Shown in pieces: positions 8,140-17,827 of a DNA stretch of 64,000 nt. Made by a program: the position numbers and the translations under genes. This DNA is from Deltaproteobacteria bacterium. Lineage in GTDB: Bacteria > Desulfobacterota > GWC2-55-46. How positions within the stretch are numbered: position 1 is the stretch's first letter; every line of letters starts with the position of its first letter. Under the pieces are notes generated by a model. That model was not told the origin of the DNA, searched no databases, and was given only the letters and a program-made list of their open reading frames with translations. The stretch is from positions 1-64,000 of the forward strand of contig JACRNL010000004.1 of NCBI GenBank assembly GCA_016234935.1. Reading direction: 5' to 3'.

Positions 8140-9578
8140 AAACCGGCCTCTATCTCCGGGCAGGCTTTTTTCATGCAGTCCTTCATGAAGGCCTTTGCCT
8201 TTGATATGAGGGCCTCGTCCGAGGCCTCAAAGCGCATGACGAGCACAGGCTGCGTGTTGGAGGCGCGCACCAGCGCCCATCCGCCTTCGAAGTTCACGCG
8301 GAGGCCGTCTATCCTGATGATGTCCTTAATCTTGAACTCCTCCGTGCCGCCGCCGATGGCGGCGCTTAATTTTTCTATCGCCTGAAACTTGAGATTGTCC
8401 GGGCAATCCACGCGGATCTCCGGCGTGGCGCACGTCCTGGGGATGCCGGAAAGAAGGGCCGAGAATTTAAACGCAGGGTCAGCCGCCCTTTTCCTGGCCA
8501 GTATCTCCACGGCCCTGCACGAGGAATATATCGCGTCGTCGAAGCCGAACCACCTGTCGGCGAAAAAGATGTGCCCGCTCATCTCCCCTGCCAGCGCGGC
8601 CTTTACCTCTTTCATCTTGGCCTTAATGAGGGAGTGGCCGGTCTTCCACATGACCGGGACGCCGCCGCTCTTTTTTATCTCGTCATACATCACCTGAGAG
8701 CTTTTAACCTCGCCCACTATCACCGCGCCGGGCGTTGTCTCGAGTATGTCCTTTGCAAAGAGCAGCATGAGCTTATCGCCCCAGATGACGCCGCCGTTTT
8801 CGTCAACGGCGCCTATCCTGTCGGCGTCTCCGTCGTAGGCTATGCCGAAGTCGGCCTTCTCTTTTTTAACGGCGTCAATGAGCGCGGCAAGGTTTTTCTC
8901 CACGGTAGGGTCCGGATGATGGTTCGGGAAACGCCCGTCGGGCGCGCTGAAAAGCTCCACCACGTCGCAGCCGAGCCGCTTTAAAAGCTGAGGCGCGACC
9001 GGCCCGGCAGTGCCGTTGCCGCAGTCAATGGCGACCTTCACCGGACGCTGAAGTTTGGGCAGCTTGAACTTTCCGGCCACGTAGTCCACGTACCTTGTGA
9101 CGATGTCGAATGTTTCAACGTTGCCGGTGTCGGCGTCCGGAGCCGGTTTCCCGATAACTTCGTTGTTGATGACGTCTTTAAGCCTTTGAATCTCCCGGCC
9201 GTGTATCGTCTCTTTGCCGATGGACACCTTGAAGCCGTTATATTCGGGCGGATTGTGGCTTCCGGTGATCATGACGCCGCCGTCGACGTCAAGCATGTGC
9301 ATGGAAAAATATTGAAGGGGCGTGGGGCACTCGCCTATGTCTATGCAGTTGACGCCGCTTTCGGCAAGCCCTTTTATCAGCGCGTCCCTGAGCGCGCCTG
9401 AGCTGAGCCGCACGTCCCTGCCGACACTGACCGTTATAGGGTCTTTAAGAAGCCCGGTTTTACGCACATAAACCGCGTAGGCCCTGCCGATAAGCTCGGC
9501 GGTCTCCGGCGTCAGGTCCTTCCCGTATTCGCCCCTTATGTCGTACTCCCTGAATATCGCGCCCGATACATTGGTCAT
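8136..9578 (-). CDS. Phosphomannomutase/phosphoglucomutase
   Basis: 480 residues of the alpha-D-phosphohexomutase family. Phosphoserine loop MITGSHNPPEYNGFK, metal loop AYDGDADRIGAV, sugar-binding loop GEMSGHIFF and phosphate-binding RASNTQPVLVMRFE are all present in the standard order. It interconverts hexose-1- and -6-phosphates for nucleotide sugars used in LPS and polysaccharide; AlgC/ManB-type dual specificity is likely but not provable here. AAGGA precedes the ATG. tadA lies 33 bp upstream on the same strand, so the two may be cotranscribed. Confidence 0.9.
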   Translation of the reverse strand: MTNVSGAIFREYDIRGEYGKDLTPETAELIGRAYAVYVRKTGLLKDPITVSVGRDVRLSSGALRDALIKGLAESGVNCIDIGECPTPLQYFSMHMLDVDGGVMITGSHNPPEYNGFKVSIGKETIHGREIQRLKDVINNEVIGKPAPDADTGNVETFDIVTRYVDYVAGKFKLPKLQRPVKVAIDCGNGTAGPVAPQLLKRLGCDVVELFSAPDGRFPNHHPDPTVEKNLAALIDAVKKEKADFGIAYDGDADRIGAVDENGGVIWGDKLMLLFAKDILETTPGAVIVGEVKSSQVMYDEIKKSGGVPVMWKTGHSLIKAKMKEVKAALAGEMSGHIFFADRWFGFDDAIYSSCRAVEILARKRAADPAFKFSALLSGIPRTCATPEIRVDCPDNLKFQAIEKLSAAIGGGTEEFKIKDIIRIDGLRVNFEGGWALVRASNTQPVLVMRFEASDEALISKAKAFMKDCMKKACPEIEAGF

Positions 9579-9611
9579 CCTGAAATCCTTTTCAAGTTTT
9601 TTGTCTCCGCC

Positions 9612-10094
9612 TTAAAGCATCTTGCAAGCGGCAGCCTTTTTTCTCTTTCGCAGCGTCCTGAAGAATCCCTTTAAAAGCTCCCCTGCCTCGGCGTCTCCCA
9701 CGCCGTAAAATACCTTCACGCTGTGATTAAGCCGCGCGTCGCTTGAGAGGTCGTAGACCGAGCCGCACGCGCCGGCCTTCGGGTCAAAGGAGGCGAAGAC
9801 AAGGCGCGGTATGCGCGCCTGCAGCACCGCGCCCATGCACATGAGGCATGGCTCAAGCGTGACGTAAAGCGTCGCGTTGCCGAGCCTCCAGCTATTGGCC
9901 TTCTTTGCCGCGCGCCTTATAGCGGACATCTCCGCGTGCAGGGTCGGGTCAGCCCCGCTTTCCTTCGTGTTGTGTCCCCTTGCGATGACCTCGCCTGCGC
10001 GCACGAGAACCGCGCCAACGGGCACCTCCTCTTTTTTAAAGGCCTTTCTCGCCTCTTTGATGGCCTCGGCCATGAAAAAACCGTCTTTGTCCAT
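9612..10094 (-). CDS. tadA: tRNA-specific adenosine deaminase
   Basis: 160 residues. The zinc and catalytic motifs HAEMSAI and PCLMCMGAVLQARI of the CDA fold are intact, with VPVGAVLV near the N-terminus. TadA converts A34 of tRNA-Arg(ACG) to inosine. The first in-frame ATG is used because a TAG lies four codons upstream. AGGAGG sits 17 nt before it, which is far for a Shine-Dalgarno. Confidence 0.93.
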   Translation of the reverse strand: MDKDGFFMAEAIKEARKAFKKEEVPVGAVLVRAGEVIARGHNTKESGADPTLHAEMSAIRRAAKKANSWRLGNATLYVTLEPCLMCMGAVLQARIPRLVFASFDPKAGACGSVYDLSSDARLNHSVKVFYGVGDAEAGELLKGFFRTLRKRKKAAACKML

Positions 10095-10276
10095 GCGCTC
10101 GCGCTAATCGCCCTCCTGCTCAATGTCCCTTGCTGATTGTCTTTAAATTACAATAAAAAGCATTACGCGTCAAGGCGCGTTATCCGCGTAAAAAATGCAT
10201 GGGCTTTAATAATTCTTTAACGTCCCGCGTTGTAGAATGAGGCCGTAGACGATGAATAGGAATCAGGACCGGACTG

Positions 10277-10411
10277 ATGGACAGGACAAAAAAAGGATGG
10301 ACTGACATGACTGACATACCGCACATGATAAAAGCGCTTATCGCGACGGCGATCACGGCCCTTGCCGTATCGAGAATATTAGCCGCGGCCATTTTGAGCG
10401 GCGCGATATAA
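10277..10411 (+). CDS. Possible 44-residue small membrane protein
   Basis: ATG preceded by AGGA at about 9 nt; translation MDRTKKGWTDMTDIPHMIKA... then a hydrophobic stretch ALIATAITALAVSRILAAAIL that could span the membrane once. It is the only candidate gene in the 345-bp gap between tadA and the cyclase gene. It is absent from the ORF track because of its size. No family is recognised, and chance cannot be excluded. Confidence 0.25.
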   Translation: MDRTKKGWTDMTDIPHMIKALIATAITALAVSRILAAAILSGAI

Positions 10412-10439
10412 AAAGCCGCTTCTCTTTTTCCGGCAGATA

Positions 10440-11321
10440 CTACCCCGGCCTTTCTATCTCAAGGACTATCCTGCCATTTTTGAATATACGCACGTCCCCG
10501 GTAGAGCCGGAAATCGTTATAGCCGCGGCGTCCGTGACGTCGCTGATGCCCGCGGCGGCCATGTGCCTGCAGCCGAGGCCGGGAAGATGGCGATTCTCGT
10601 CCTTAAGCGCGGCGTCAAGGTGCGCTCCCGCGCTCATTACAACGCCGTCTTCGCGCACAAGAAAGGCCCCGTCCATAAGGGCAAACTCCTTGATGGTCTC
10701 ATGCACGGCTTCATCCAGGATGTTGCGCGCCTGTTCGGGATATCCCTTGAACGGATTCATTATGAGCTGGCGCGATAGTTCATTCACCTTCGCGTAGTCG
10801 CCTATCACGAACGTGGCGCCAAGGGGCTTTCCCTCCCTGCCTTCGCCGGAGAGCTCAAGGGCGAGGCTCAATACGGTCTCCAAAACCTCCGGCCTTACCG
10901 TCTTCAAAAGCCCCTGCATGGCCCCCCTGGTGGTTATCACCTCGGTCTCCTTCGACAGGTCAAGCACGACCATCGCGTCAAGGACGCCGCTGCCGGCCAC
11001 GCCGCCGAGGCAGACCACCCTGTCCGCGTTGCCTATGACCCCTCCGGTCACGCAGGTGATTATGGACAGCTTTATCTGCCCGATGCGCGTAAGCTTGAAC
11101 GGCGGCAGCTTCACCACCGCTCCAAGCTCGTTTTCGTATGGCTTCAGCCCCTCTTCAGTAAAGGCATTCTGCGTCACGATAATGAGCTTCTTTCTATCCT
11201 GCACGCCCTTCCATACATCCCAGTCATCGATAGCGTCAATAAAAAGTATGACCGCCGCGCCGCCGATCTCCCTTAGCGCGCCCAAGGCGTTGCCAAGCAT
11301 TATACCGTTTAAATCCGGCAT
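10440..11321 (-). CDS. Diadenylate cyclase (c-di-AMP synthase), DacZ-like architecture
   Basis: 293 residues. The C-terminal third is a DisA_N/DAC domain: DGAFLVREDGVV holds the DGA motif and LPGLGCRHMAAAGIS the RHR-type motif, here RHM. It should condense two ATP to c-di-AMP. The N-terminal 170 residues are a soluble alpha/beta region (GGVIGNADRVVCLGGVAGSG) resembling the pyruvate kinase C-terminal-like domain of archaeal DacZ, instead of the membrane helices of CdaA or the DNA-binding tail of DisA. That comparison is from memory. AAGGA precedes the ATG. It lies 61 bp downstream of rtcB on the same strand. Confidence 0.8.
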   Translation of the reverse strand: MPDLNGIMLGNALGALREIGGAAVILFIDAIDDWDVWKGVQDRKKLIIVTQNAFTEEGLKPYENELGAVVKLPPFKLTRIGQIKLSIITCVTGGVIGNADRVVCLGGVAGSGVLDAMVVLDLSKETEVITTRGAMQGLLKTVRPEVLETVLSLALELSGEGREGKPLGATFVIGDYAKVNELSRQLIMNPFKGYPEQARNILDEAVHETIKEFALMDGAFLVREDGVVMSAGAHLDAALKDENRHLPGLGCRHMAAAGISDVTDAAAITISGSTGDVRIFKNGRIVLEIERPG

Positions 11322-11382
11322 GTCTTTTCCTTGAATTCAGCGTTATCTTGCCTTGCAGCGCGCTCGGCGCGCTTTAGCGCCG

Positions 11383-12846
11383 TCATCCTTTTATGCAGAC
11401 AAGGGGCCTCAGCCTTGCCACCTTCTGGTTGACGCCCGCCCTGTGCATTATCTCAACGACCCTGTCAACGTCTTTATACGCGCCGGGGGCCTCCTCGGCC
11501 ACGCCGGACTTGCTGCCTGATTTTATGACGATGCCTTGCTCGCCAAGCTCCTTTATCAGCACGCTCCCGCTCCACTGCCTGCTGGACTGCACACGCGACA
11601 TGGCCCGGCCGGCGCCGTGCACGGCGCTCCCGAAACAGTCGGCCATGCCCTTTTGGGTGCCGCGCAGGATATACGACGCCGTGCCCATTGTCCCGCCGAC
11701 AAGGAGCGGCTGGCCGACGCCCCTGTACCTTGCCGGAACCTCTTCTCTGCCCGGCCCGAAGGCCCTTGTCGCGCCCTTTCTGTGGATAAGAAGCTGTTTT
11801 TTAACGCCGTCAATCTCATGCGTTTCTATTTTACATGTGTTATGCGCCACGTCGTAAAGCAGTTTTACATCAGCCGGTTTTATGCCCATAACGCGCGCGA
11901 AGGAACCGCGCGCGAGGTGCGAGATGGCCTGCCTGTTGGCAAAGGCGGAGTTCATGCCCGCGTAGACGGCGCTGAGATACCGCCGCCCCTCCGGGCTTTT
12001 CACGGGCGCGCAGACAAGCTCCCTGTCCCTTATCGGTATGCCGTACTTTCTGCTCGCCTCCTCAAGCGTCTTCAGATAATCCGTGCCTATCTGATGGCCC
12101 AGCGCCCTTGAGCCGCAGTGGATGGCGATGACTATCTGCCCCCTGCGCAGTCCGTAAACGGCCGCGGCCTCGTCATCGTAAATCTCCTCGACCCACTGCA
12201 CCTCAAGGTAGTGGTTGCCGCTGCCGAGCGTTCCCACCTGCTTATACTGCCTTTCTTTTGCCCTGTGGCTGACGCTCTTGGGGTCCGCGCCTTCCATGCA
12301 GCCGTTTTCCTCGGTGTATTCAAGGTCTTCAGGCAGGCCGTAGCCCCTGTCTATGACAAACCTCGACCCAATCACTAAAAGCTCGTCTATCTCGCGCTCA
12401 CCGAGCTTGATGTCTCCTGTGGAGCCTACGCCCGAAGGGACGTCGCGGAAGAGCTGGTTTGCAAGCTGTTCTTTTTTCGGCTCAATTGCCTTTTTATCAA
12501 GCGGCGTCGTCAGAACGCGCACGCCGCAGTTTATATCAAAGCCCACGCCGGCGACGCTTATGACGCCGGTGTCAATGTCAAAGGCCGCCACCCCGCCGAT
12601 GGCAAAGCCGTAGCCCGGATGTATGTCGGCCATCGCGAGCGACGCCTTCTGTATGCCGGGGAGACAGGCCACGTTGGCCACCTGCATGAGCGCAGGGGTA
12701 AACCCTCCACCCTTTTTCGCGTCTACATCCTTTAAAAGCTGGCCGAACGTCTCCTCGTCGGCGTATATTCTTCCGGGCACGAGCATATCCCCGGTCTTTT
12801 CAAGCTCCCATAGGTAATCGGAAATCTTTTTAGTCTTTATCTGCAA
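11383..12846 (-). CDS. rtcB: RNA-splicing ligase RtcB
   Basis: 487 residues, full length for RtcB. Manganese and GTP-site motifs visible: ADIHPGYGFAIGGVAAFD, GVGFDINCGVR, TLGSGNHYLEVQ, HCGSRALGHQIG, YDVAHNTCKIE and HRKGATRAFGPG. It joins 2',3'-cyclic phosphate or 3'-phosphate RNA ends to 5'-OH ends using GTP. The start is TTG with AGAGG 6 nt upstream. The archease gene ends 12 bp before it, so the activator and ligase form one operon. Confidence 0.95.
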   Translation of the reverse strand: MQIKTKKISDYLWELEKTGDMLVPGRIYADEETFGQLLKDVDAKKGGGFTPALMQVANVACLPGIQKASLAMADIHPGYGFAIGGVAAFDIDTGVISVAGVGFDINCGVRVLTTPLDKKAIEPKKEQLANQLFRDVPSGVGSTGDIKLGEREIDELLVIGSRFVIDRGYGLPEDLEYTEENGCMEGADPKSVSHRAKERQYKQVGTLGSGNHYLEVQWVEEIYDDEAAAVYGLRRGQIVIAIHCGSRALGHQIGTDYLKTLEEASRKYGIPIRDRELVCAPVKSPEGRRYLSAVYAGMNSAFANRQAISHLARGSFARVMGIKPADVKLLYDVAHNTCKIETHEIDGVKKQLLIHRKGATRAFGPGREEVPARYRGVGQPLLVGGTMGTASYILRGTQKGMADCFGSAVHGAGRAMSRVQSSRQWSGSVLIKELGEQGIVIKSGSKSGVAEEAPGAYKDVDRVVEIMHRAGVNQKVARLRPLVCIKG

Positions 12847-12858
12847 ATGCCGCCTCTG

Positions 12859-13287
12859 TCAAACGTCAAGTATGCATTCAAGGCAATGCCTGCCGCCCTC
12901 TCCCTTATAGTAGCGGAGGCCGGAATAGGTCGCGCCTTTGACCTCCGTCCTCACCTCGTGCTTATCGAGGTTTAACTTTTCGCCGTGCGCGATTCCCGTG
13001 AAGATGAACCCTTTGTCCGTCTCTTCAAGCCCGCGCGTTTCAAGCCTTTTAAGCGCCAGACCGTCTCTGCCCTGCATGGACAGCACCTCGTTTATGACCT
13101 CCACGAAAAGAAGGTCTATCTCTCTGGCGCCGGCCTGTATGGCGACCTTCACGCTTTCATCCACAGTATCGAGAACGAACATCACACCCAAAACAGCCTC
13201 CACCCCGCTTTCAAAAGCGGCGGCCAGCGTCTCCCCTTCCGCGTGTATGCCGATGTCAGAGATGTGCTCGATGTAGCTGTATGACAT
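12859..13287 (-). CDS. Archease, RtcB activator
   Basis: 142 residues. The opening YIEHISDIGIHAEG is the archease hallmark, with DLLFVEVINEVL and KGATYSGLRYYK following. Archease speeds guanylation and turnover of RtcB, whose gene is next in the operon. The ATG is 6 nt after an extended -10 hexamer and has no Shine-Dalgarno. Confidence 0.92.
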   Translation of the reverse strand: MSYSYIEHISDIGIHAEGETLAAAFESGVEAVLGVMFVLDTVDESVKVAIQAGAREIDLLFVEVINEVLSMQGRDGLALKRLETRGLEETDKGFIFTGIAHGEKLNLDKHEVRTEVKGATYSGLRYYKGEGGRHCLECILDV

Positions 13288-13302
13288 AAGGTGATTATAC
13301 CA
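13285..13302 (-). promoter_or_regulatory. Extended -10 promoter of the archease-rtcB operon, leaderless geometry
   Basis: Minus strand TGGTATAATCACCTTATG: TGn-TATAAT (13299-13294) then 6 nt to the ATG. Transcription would begin at or next to the start codon. Confidence 0.55.
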
Positions 13303-13382
13303 CAGAAAGCGGGCTTGACCGTGTTGCCGCGTTATGATATTTTTTCAGGAGAAGTCCATTTGCCGTGCGCGGGGGAATATTT

Positions 13383-14477
13383 TTGAAAAAGGTCTTTATA
13401 AAGGACTTGAAAGAAAAGGATCAGATCCATGACTCCTTTCTTGTCACAAGAAAGGACACCGGCATAAGCAAGAACGGCAAGCCCTATCTGAACCTCAAGG
13501 TAATAGACTCAAGCGGCGAGATGGACGGCCGCGTATGGGACGACGCCGAGGATATAGCCAAAAAGTTCAATAAAGACGACGTGGTTTTTATAAAAGGCTT
13601 TGCCGTGGCGTATCTCGGCGGCCTGCAGATGAACGTCACCGACGTGCGCAGACTAACGGAGGCTGACTACTCTCTGAAGGATTACCTGCCCTCTTCAAAA
13701 AGGGATTTTAAGGAAATGGCCTCGGAGCTTGACGGGATCATCGCCCGGATGACGGACAGGCGCCTCAGGGGCCTTCTGACATCCATATTCAACGACCCTG
13801 ATATCCGGCCAAAATTTCTCATCGCGCCCGCGGCAAAGGCCATGCACCACCCTTACGTGGGCGGCCTTGTCGAGCACACCCTTTCCATCTGCGGCCTGGT
13901 GGAAAAGATATCCGTCCACTACAACGCGGCGGTCAACAAAGACCTTCTCACGGCGGGCGCGCTTCTTCACGATATCGGCAAGATTCACGAACTTTCCTAC
14001 CAGAGGTCTTTTGACTACACCGACGAGGGCAGGCTCCTTGGGCACATCACCATCGGCGTGGAGCTTGTGGAGGAGAAAATAAGACAGGCCAAGGACTTCC
14101 CGCGCGAGCTCGCCGTGCTTTTAAAGCACATGATACTCAGCCACCACGGGCAGCTTGAATTCGGCTCGCCCAAGAGGCCGAAGACCATCGAGGCCGTGAT
14201 ACTGTCATACCTTGACGACATGGACGCGAAGGTGGCGGCCATCAGCGCCATGTCCGCAAACCCCGCGGATACTGGATCGAACTGGACGGCGTATCAAAAA
14301 TTAGGATTTGAACGCGCCATCTACAAGGGCGGAGCGCCTTCCCCCGCTTCAGACACGCGAGGGCAGGCTGAGGATGACGCCCCGAATGAAGACAACGCCA
14401 GAGACGCCGCAGAAGCGGCAGAGGTAAAAAAAGCCGCAATGAATATAGACCTCGACCTTTTCAAAAAACGCATCTGA
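13383..14477 (+). CDS. YhaM-like 3'-5' exoribonuclease (OB fold plus HD domain)
   Basis: The N-terminal OB-fold (KVIDSSGEMDGRVWDDAEDIAKKF, VFIKGFAVAYLGGLQMNV) is followed by an HD phosphohydrolase domain with HHPYVGGLVEHTLSI, LLHDIGKIHEL and HMILSHHGQLEFGSPKRP. This is the arrangement of Bacillus YhaM. The track starts at GTG 13365, but GGGGGA lies 6 nt before the TTG at 13383, which gives LKKVFIKDLKEKDQI and matches the family start better. The tail after about 320 is acidic and low-complexity. Confidence 0.82.
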   Translation: MKKVFIKDLKEKDQIHDSFLVTRKDTGISKNGKPYLNLKVIDSSGEMDGRVWDDAEDIAKKFNKDDVVFIKGFAVAYLGGLQMNVTDVRRLTEADYSLKDYLPSSKRDFKEMASELDGIIARMTDRRLRGLLTSIFNDPDIRPKFLIAPAAKAMHHPYVGGLVEHTLSICGLVEKISVHYNAAVNKDLLTAGALLHDIGKIHELSYQRSFDYTDEGRLLGHITIGVELVEEKIRQAKDFPRELAVLLKHMILSHHGQLEFGSPKRPKTIEAVILSYLDDMDAKVAAISAMSANPADTGSNWTAYQKLGFERAIYKGGAPSPASDTRGQAEDDAPNEDNARDAAEAAEVKKAAMNIDLDLFKKRI

Positions 14478-14498
14478 CGCGCCATCCCTAAAAAAACC

Positions 14499-15077
14499 TT
14501 GAACGCAAACATCCGGCTCGAAAAACTCCAACGGAAAATAGAAGCCGCCTGCAACAGGTCTGAGATGTTTAAAGACTCGGTTGCCGTCCCCGGACAGGGA
14601 CCTGCCCCATGCGGCCTGATGGTCGTCGGCGAGGCCCCCGGCAGGGACGAGACGCGCCTTAAAAGCCCGTTCGCCGGCAAGGCCGGCGCCTTCTTCGTGT
14701 CCATTCTCGAAAAAACGCTGAAGGTTGCGAGAACGGAAGTCCGCATCTCGAACGCCGTCAAGGTCTGGCCGGTCATACGCACGAAACGTCTTAAGACCCG
14801 GCCTCCGTCAAAAGAGGAGCTCGCCTTCTTCCTGCCTTATCTGAAAGAGGAAATCGAGATAGTCGACCCAAAGGTCATCATCGCCGTGGGCAAGACCGCC
14901 TTTCACGCGCTTGCGCCCGGCCATCCCTTCAAGCCCGGAGAGTTCGTAAGCGCGGCAGGCCGCCTGATAATGCCCGTCTACCATCCGGCATACATCCTGA
15001 GAAAACAAAAAAGCCTCAAGGAAAACACCGAAGGGCTGAAGGCCGCGCTCGGAAAAGTGAAGAGAAGCATCTCATGA
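14499..15077 (+). CDS. Uracil-DNA glycosylase family protein
   Basis: 192 residues. Motifs of the UDG superfamily in family 4/5 style: MVVGEAPGRDETR, SNAVKVWPV and VYHPAYILR. It should excise uracil from DNA. Family 4 enzymes carry four cysteines for a 4Fe-4S cluster; here the N-terminal region has only AACNRSEMF and other expected cysteines are lacking, so a cluster is unlikely. The start is TTG with no strong ribosome site. It lies 21 bp after the YhaM-like gene. Confidence 0.75.
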   Translation: MNANIRLEKLQRKIEAACNRSEMFKDSVAVPGQGPAPCGLMVVGEAPGRDETRLKSPFAGKAGAFFVSILEKTLKVARTEVRISNAVKVWPVIRTKRLKTRPPSKEELAFFLPYLKEEIEIVDPKVIIAVGKTAFHALAPGHPFKPGEFVSAAGRLIMPVYHPAYILRKQKSLKENTEGLKAALGKVKRSIS

Positions 15078-15192
15078 TTCGCGCCTCCTTACCCCCGTAT
15101 CAGTCCCTTCAAGGGGCAGGCTCCGCCCTCTGACCCGGAACGACAGGAAGGAGCGGCGGCAAGCTGACAGGACTGCGCCGAGGCCGGTTCCA

Positions 15193-16419
<1,227 letters not shown>

Positions 16420-16422
16420 GGC

Positions 16423-16758
16423 CTAAAGCCCGACCTTTTGAGCCGCGTTCTTCATCTGCACGCCGTGGACGAGCGCCGCGCCGCCTTTTATGGCCGCGGC
16501 CACGTGCACCGCCTCCGTCATCTGATTTTCATTGGAGCCTTTTTCAAGGCAGGACTGCGTATACGCGTCTATGCAGTAGGGACACTGCACGGCATGGGCA
16601 ACGGCAAGGGCGATGAGCGCCTTTTCGCGCTCGGTCAGCGCCCCTGCGGCAAAGACCGCGCCGTACCAGTCGTTGAATTTTTTCCACAATTCCGGCGCGC
16701 CGCCGCCGACGGACGGGAATTTTACAAGATCTTCAGGGTTGTAGTAGGTTTCCATCAT
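16423..16758 (-). CDS. Arsenosugar biosynthesis-associated peroxidase-like protein (AhpD/CMD fold)
   Basis: 111 residues, carboxymuconolactone decarboxylase/AhpD family. The redox pair is CPYC in AHAVQCPYCIDAYTQSCLEKG. The opening YYNPEDLVKFP and the pairing with arsS identify the TIGR04169-type partner. GGAGG precedes the ATG. The operon promoter is at 16787-16815. No arsM methyltransferase is in the window. Confidence 0.85.
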   Translation of the reverse strand: MMETYYNPEDLVKFPSVGGGAPELWKKFNDWYGAVFAAGALTEREKALIALAVAHAVQCPYCIDAYTQSCLEKGSNENQMTEAVHVAAAIKGGAALVHGVQMKNAAQKVGL

Positions 16759-16786
16759 GGCCTCCGCACGGCTTATTTTAAATCAG

Positions 16787-16815
16787 AGCTTAATATGGGC
16801 GTGATTTTGTGTCAA
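16787..16815 (-). promoter_or_regulatory. Sigma-70 promoter of the arsenosugar operon
   Basis: Minus strand TTGACA, 17-bp spacer, TAAGCT; about 30 nt of leader before the first ATG. Confidence 0.6.
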
Positions 16816-16909
16816 GTTCCGCCGAGGGGCGGGATACAAACCCGCCCTCTGTTGTTTTCGATTCGGTAACGTCAAGCTTTTTGTGTCAAAAAAATTGAAG
16901 TTCTTTGGT

Positions 16910-16935
16910 CTTACCTTTCTTTCAAGAAAGGTAAG
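16910..16935. repeat. Perfect 12-bp inverted repeat
   Basis: CTTACCTTTCTT-TC-AAGAAAGGTAAG, 13 bp before the amidase -35. It could be an operator or a small mobile palindrome. Confidence 0.6.
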
Positions 16936-16948
16936 CGATTCTGTCCTA

Positions 16949-16977
16949 TTGACATCCGCGCCGCGTAAACTTAGAAT
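16949..16977 (+). promoter_or_regulatory. Sigma-70 promoter of the amidase gene
   Basis: TTGACA, 17-bp spacer, TAGAAT, then 7 nt to the ATG at 16985. The start site would fall on the start codon, a leaderless geometry. Confidence 0.65.
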
Positions 16978-16984
16978 AGTAGCA

Positions 16985-17827
16985 ATGACGCGTATTTTCA
17001 AGTATGTTGTCCCTGCCCTCTTTTTCCTGACGCTTGCCGTTTCGCAGGACGCCGGGGCCTATATGTCCGGGCCGAACGTGCCGGTGGATATTGCGGCTGA
17101 CGGGCAGTTTACCATTGTCATAGACCCCGGCCACGGCGGCCAGGACAACGGAGCGACAGGCATCAAAGGCGTTGAGGAAAAAGACATAACACTCGCCCTG
17201 GCCAAAAGGCTTAGCCGGACGCTTCGTAAAAGACCCGGCCTGCGCGTCCTGCTGACGAGGCAGCATGACGTCTTCGTGCCGCTCGGCGAGCGCACGGCAT
17301 TTGCCAACAAAAGCCGGGCCGACGTCTTCATCAGTATACATGTGAACTCCGCGCCGAAAAAGGACGTCGGCGGCATTGAGACCTTCTTTTCAAGCATCGA
17401 AGCCACGGACGACGACGCAAGAAGGCTTGCGGCAATGGAAAACGGCGTCGAGGCCCCTGCCGGCACATCCGCCTCCGTCGCCGACGACCTGCGGGAGATA
17501 CTCTCCGACCTGACGCATTCGCTGGCGCACCATGAAAGCGGCGCCCTGGCAGAGGCCGTCCAAACGAGCCTCGTGGCAGGCACGGGCAGGGAAAACAGGG
17601 GCGTGAAGCAGGCCCCGTTCGCCGTCCTTTCAGGGGCCATTATGCCGGCGGCGCTCGTTGAAGTGGGTTTTATATCGAACTCCCTTGAAGCCGGACGGAT
17701 CTCGTCTGATGAAGACCAATTAAAGACCGCGGACTCGATAGCCGACGGGATTGACGGCTTCAGGAAATTAACCGCAAAGGGCAACGGACAAAGTGACCGA
17801 AGACAGGCAAGACAAACGCCCAGATAA
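16985..17827 (+). CDS. N-acetylmuramoyl-L-alanine amidase (Amidase_3)
   Basis: 280 residues from the ATG at 16985; the track's start at 16883 lies upstream of the promoter and is rejected. A signal peptide ([25 protein letters not shown]) sends it to the periplasm. The catalytic zinc domain shows [39 protein letters not shown] and VEVGFISNS. It cleaves the MurNAc-L-Ala bond, probably at division. There is no AMIN or LysM domain. Its last 35 bp overlap rph. Confidence 0.9.
   Translation: MTRIFKYVVPALFFLTLAVSQDAGAYMSGPNVPVDIAADGQFTIVIDPGHGGQDNGATGIKGVEEKDITLALAKRLSRTLRKRPGLRVLLTRQHDVFVPLGERTAFANKSRADVFISIHVNSAPKKDVGGIETFFSSIEATDDDARRLAAMENGVEAPAGTSASVADDLREILSDLTHSLAHHESGALAEAVQTSLVAGTGRENRGVKQAPFAVLSGAIMPAALVEVGFISNSLEAGRISSDEDQLKTADSIADGIDGFRKLTAKGNGQSDRRQARQTPR

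Noticed and set aside
16883-16984. Upstream extension of the amidase ORF
   Set aside because: It lies before the promoter and through the 26-bp palindrome; the ATG at 16985 begins a proper signal peptide.
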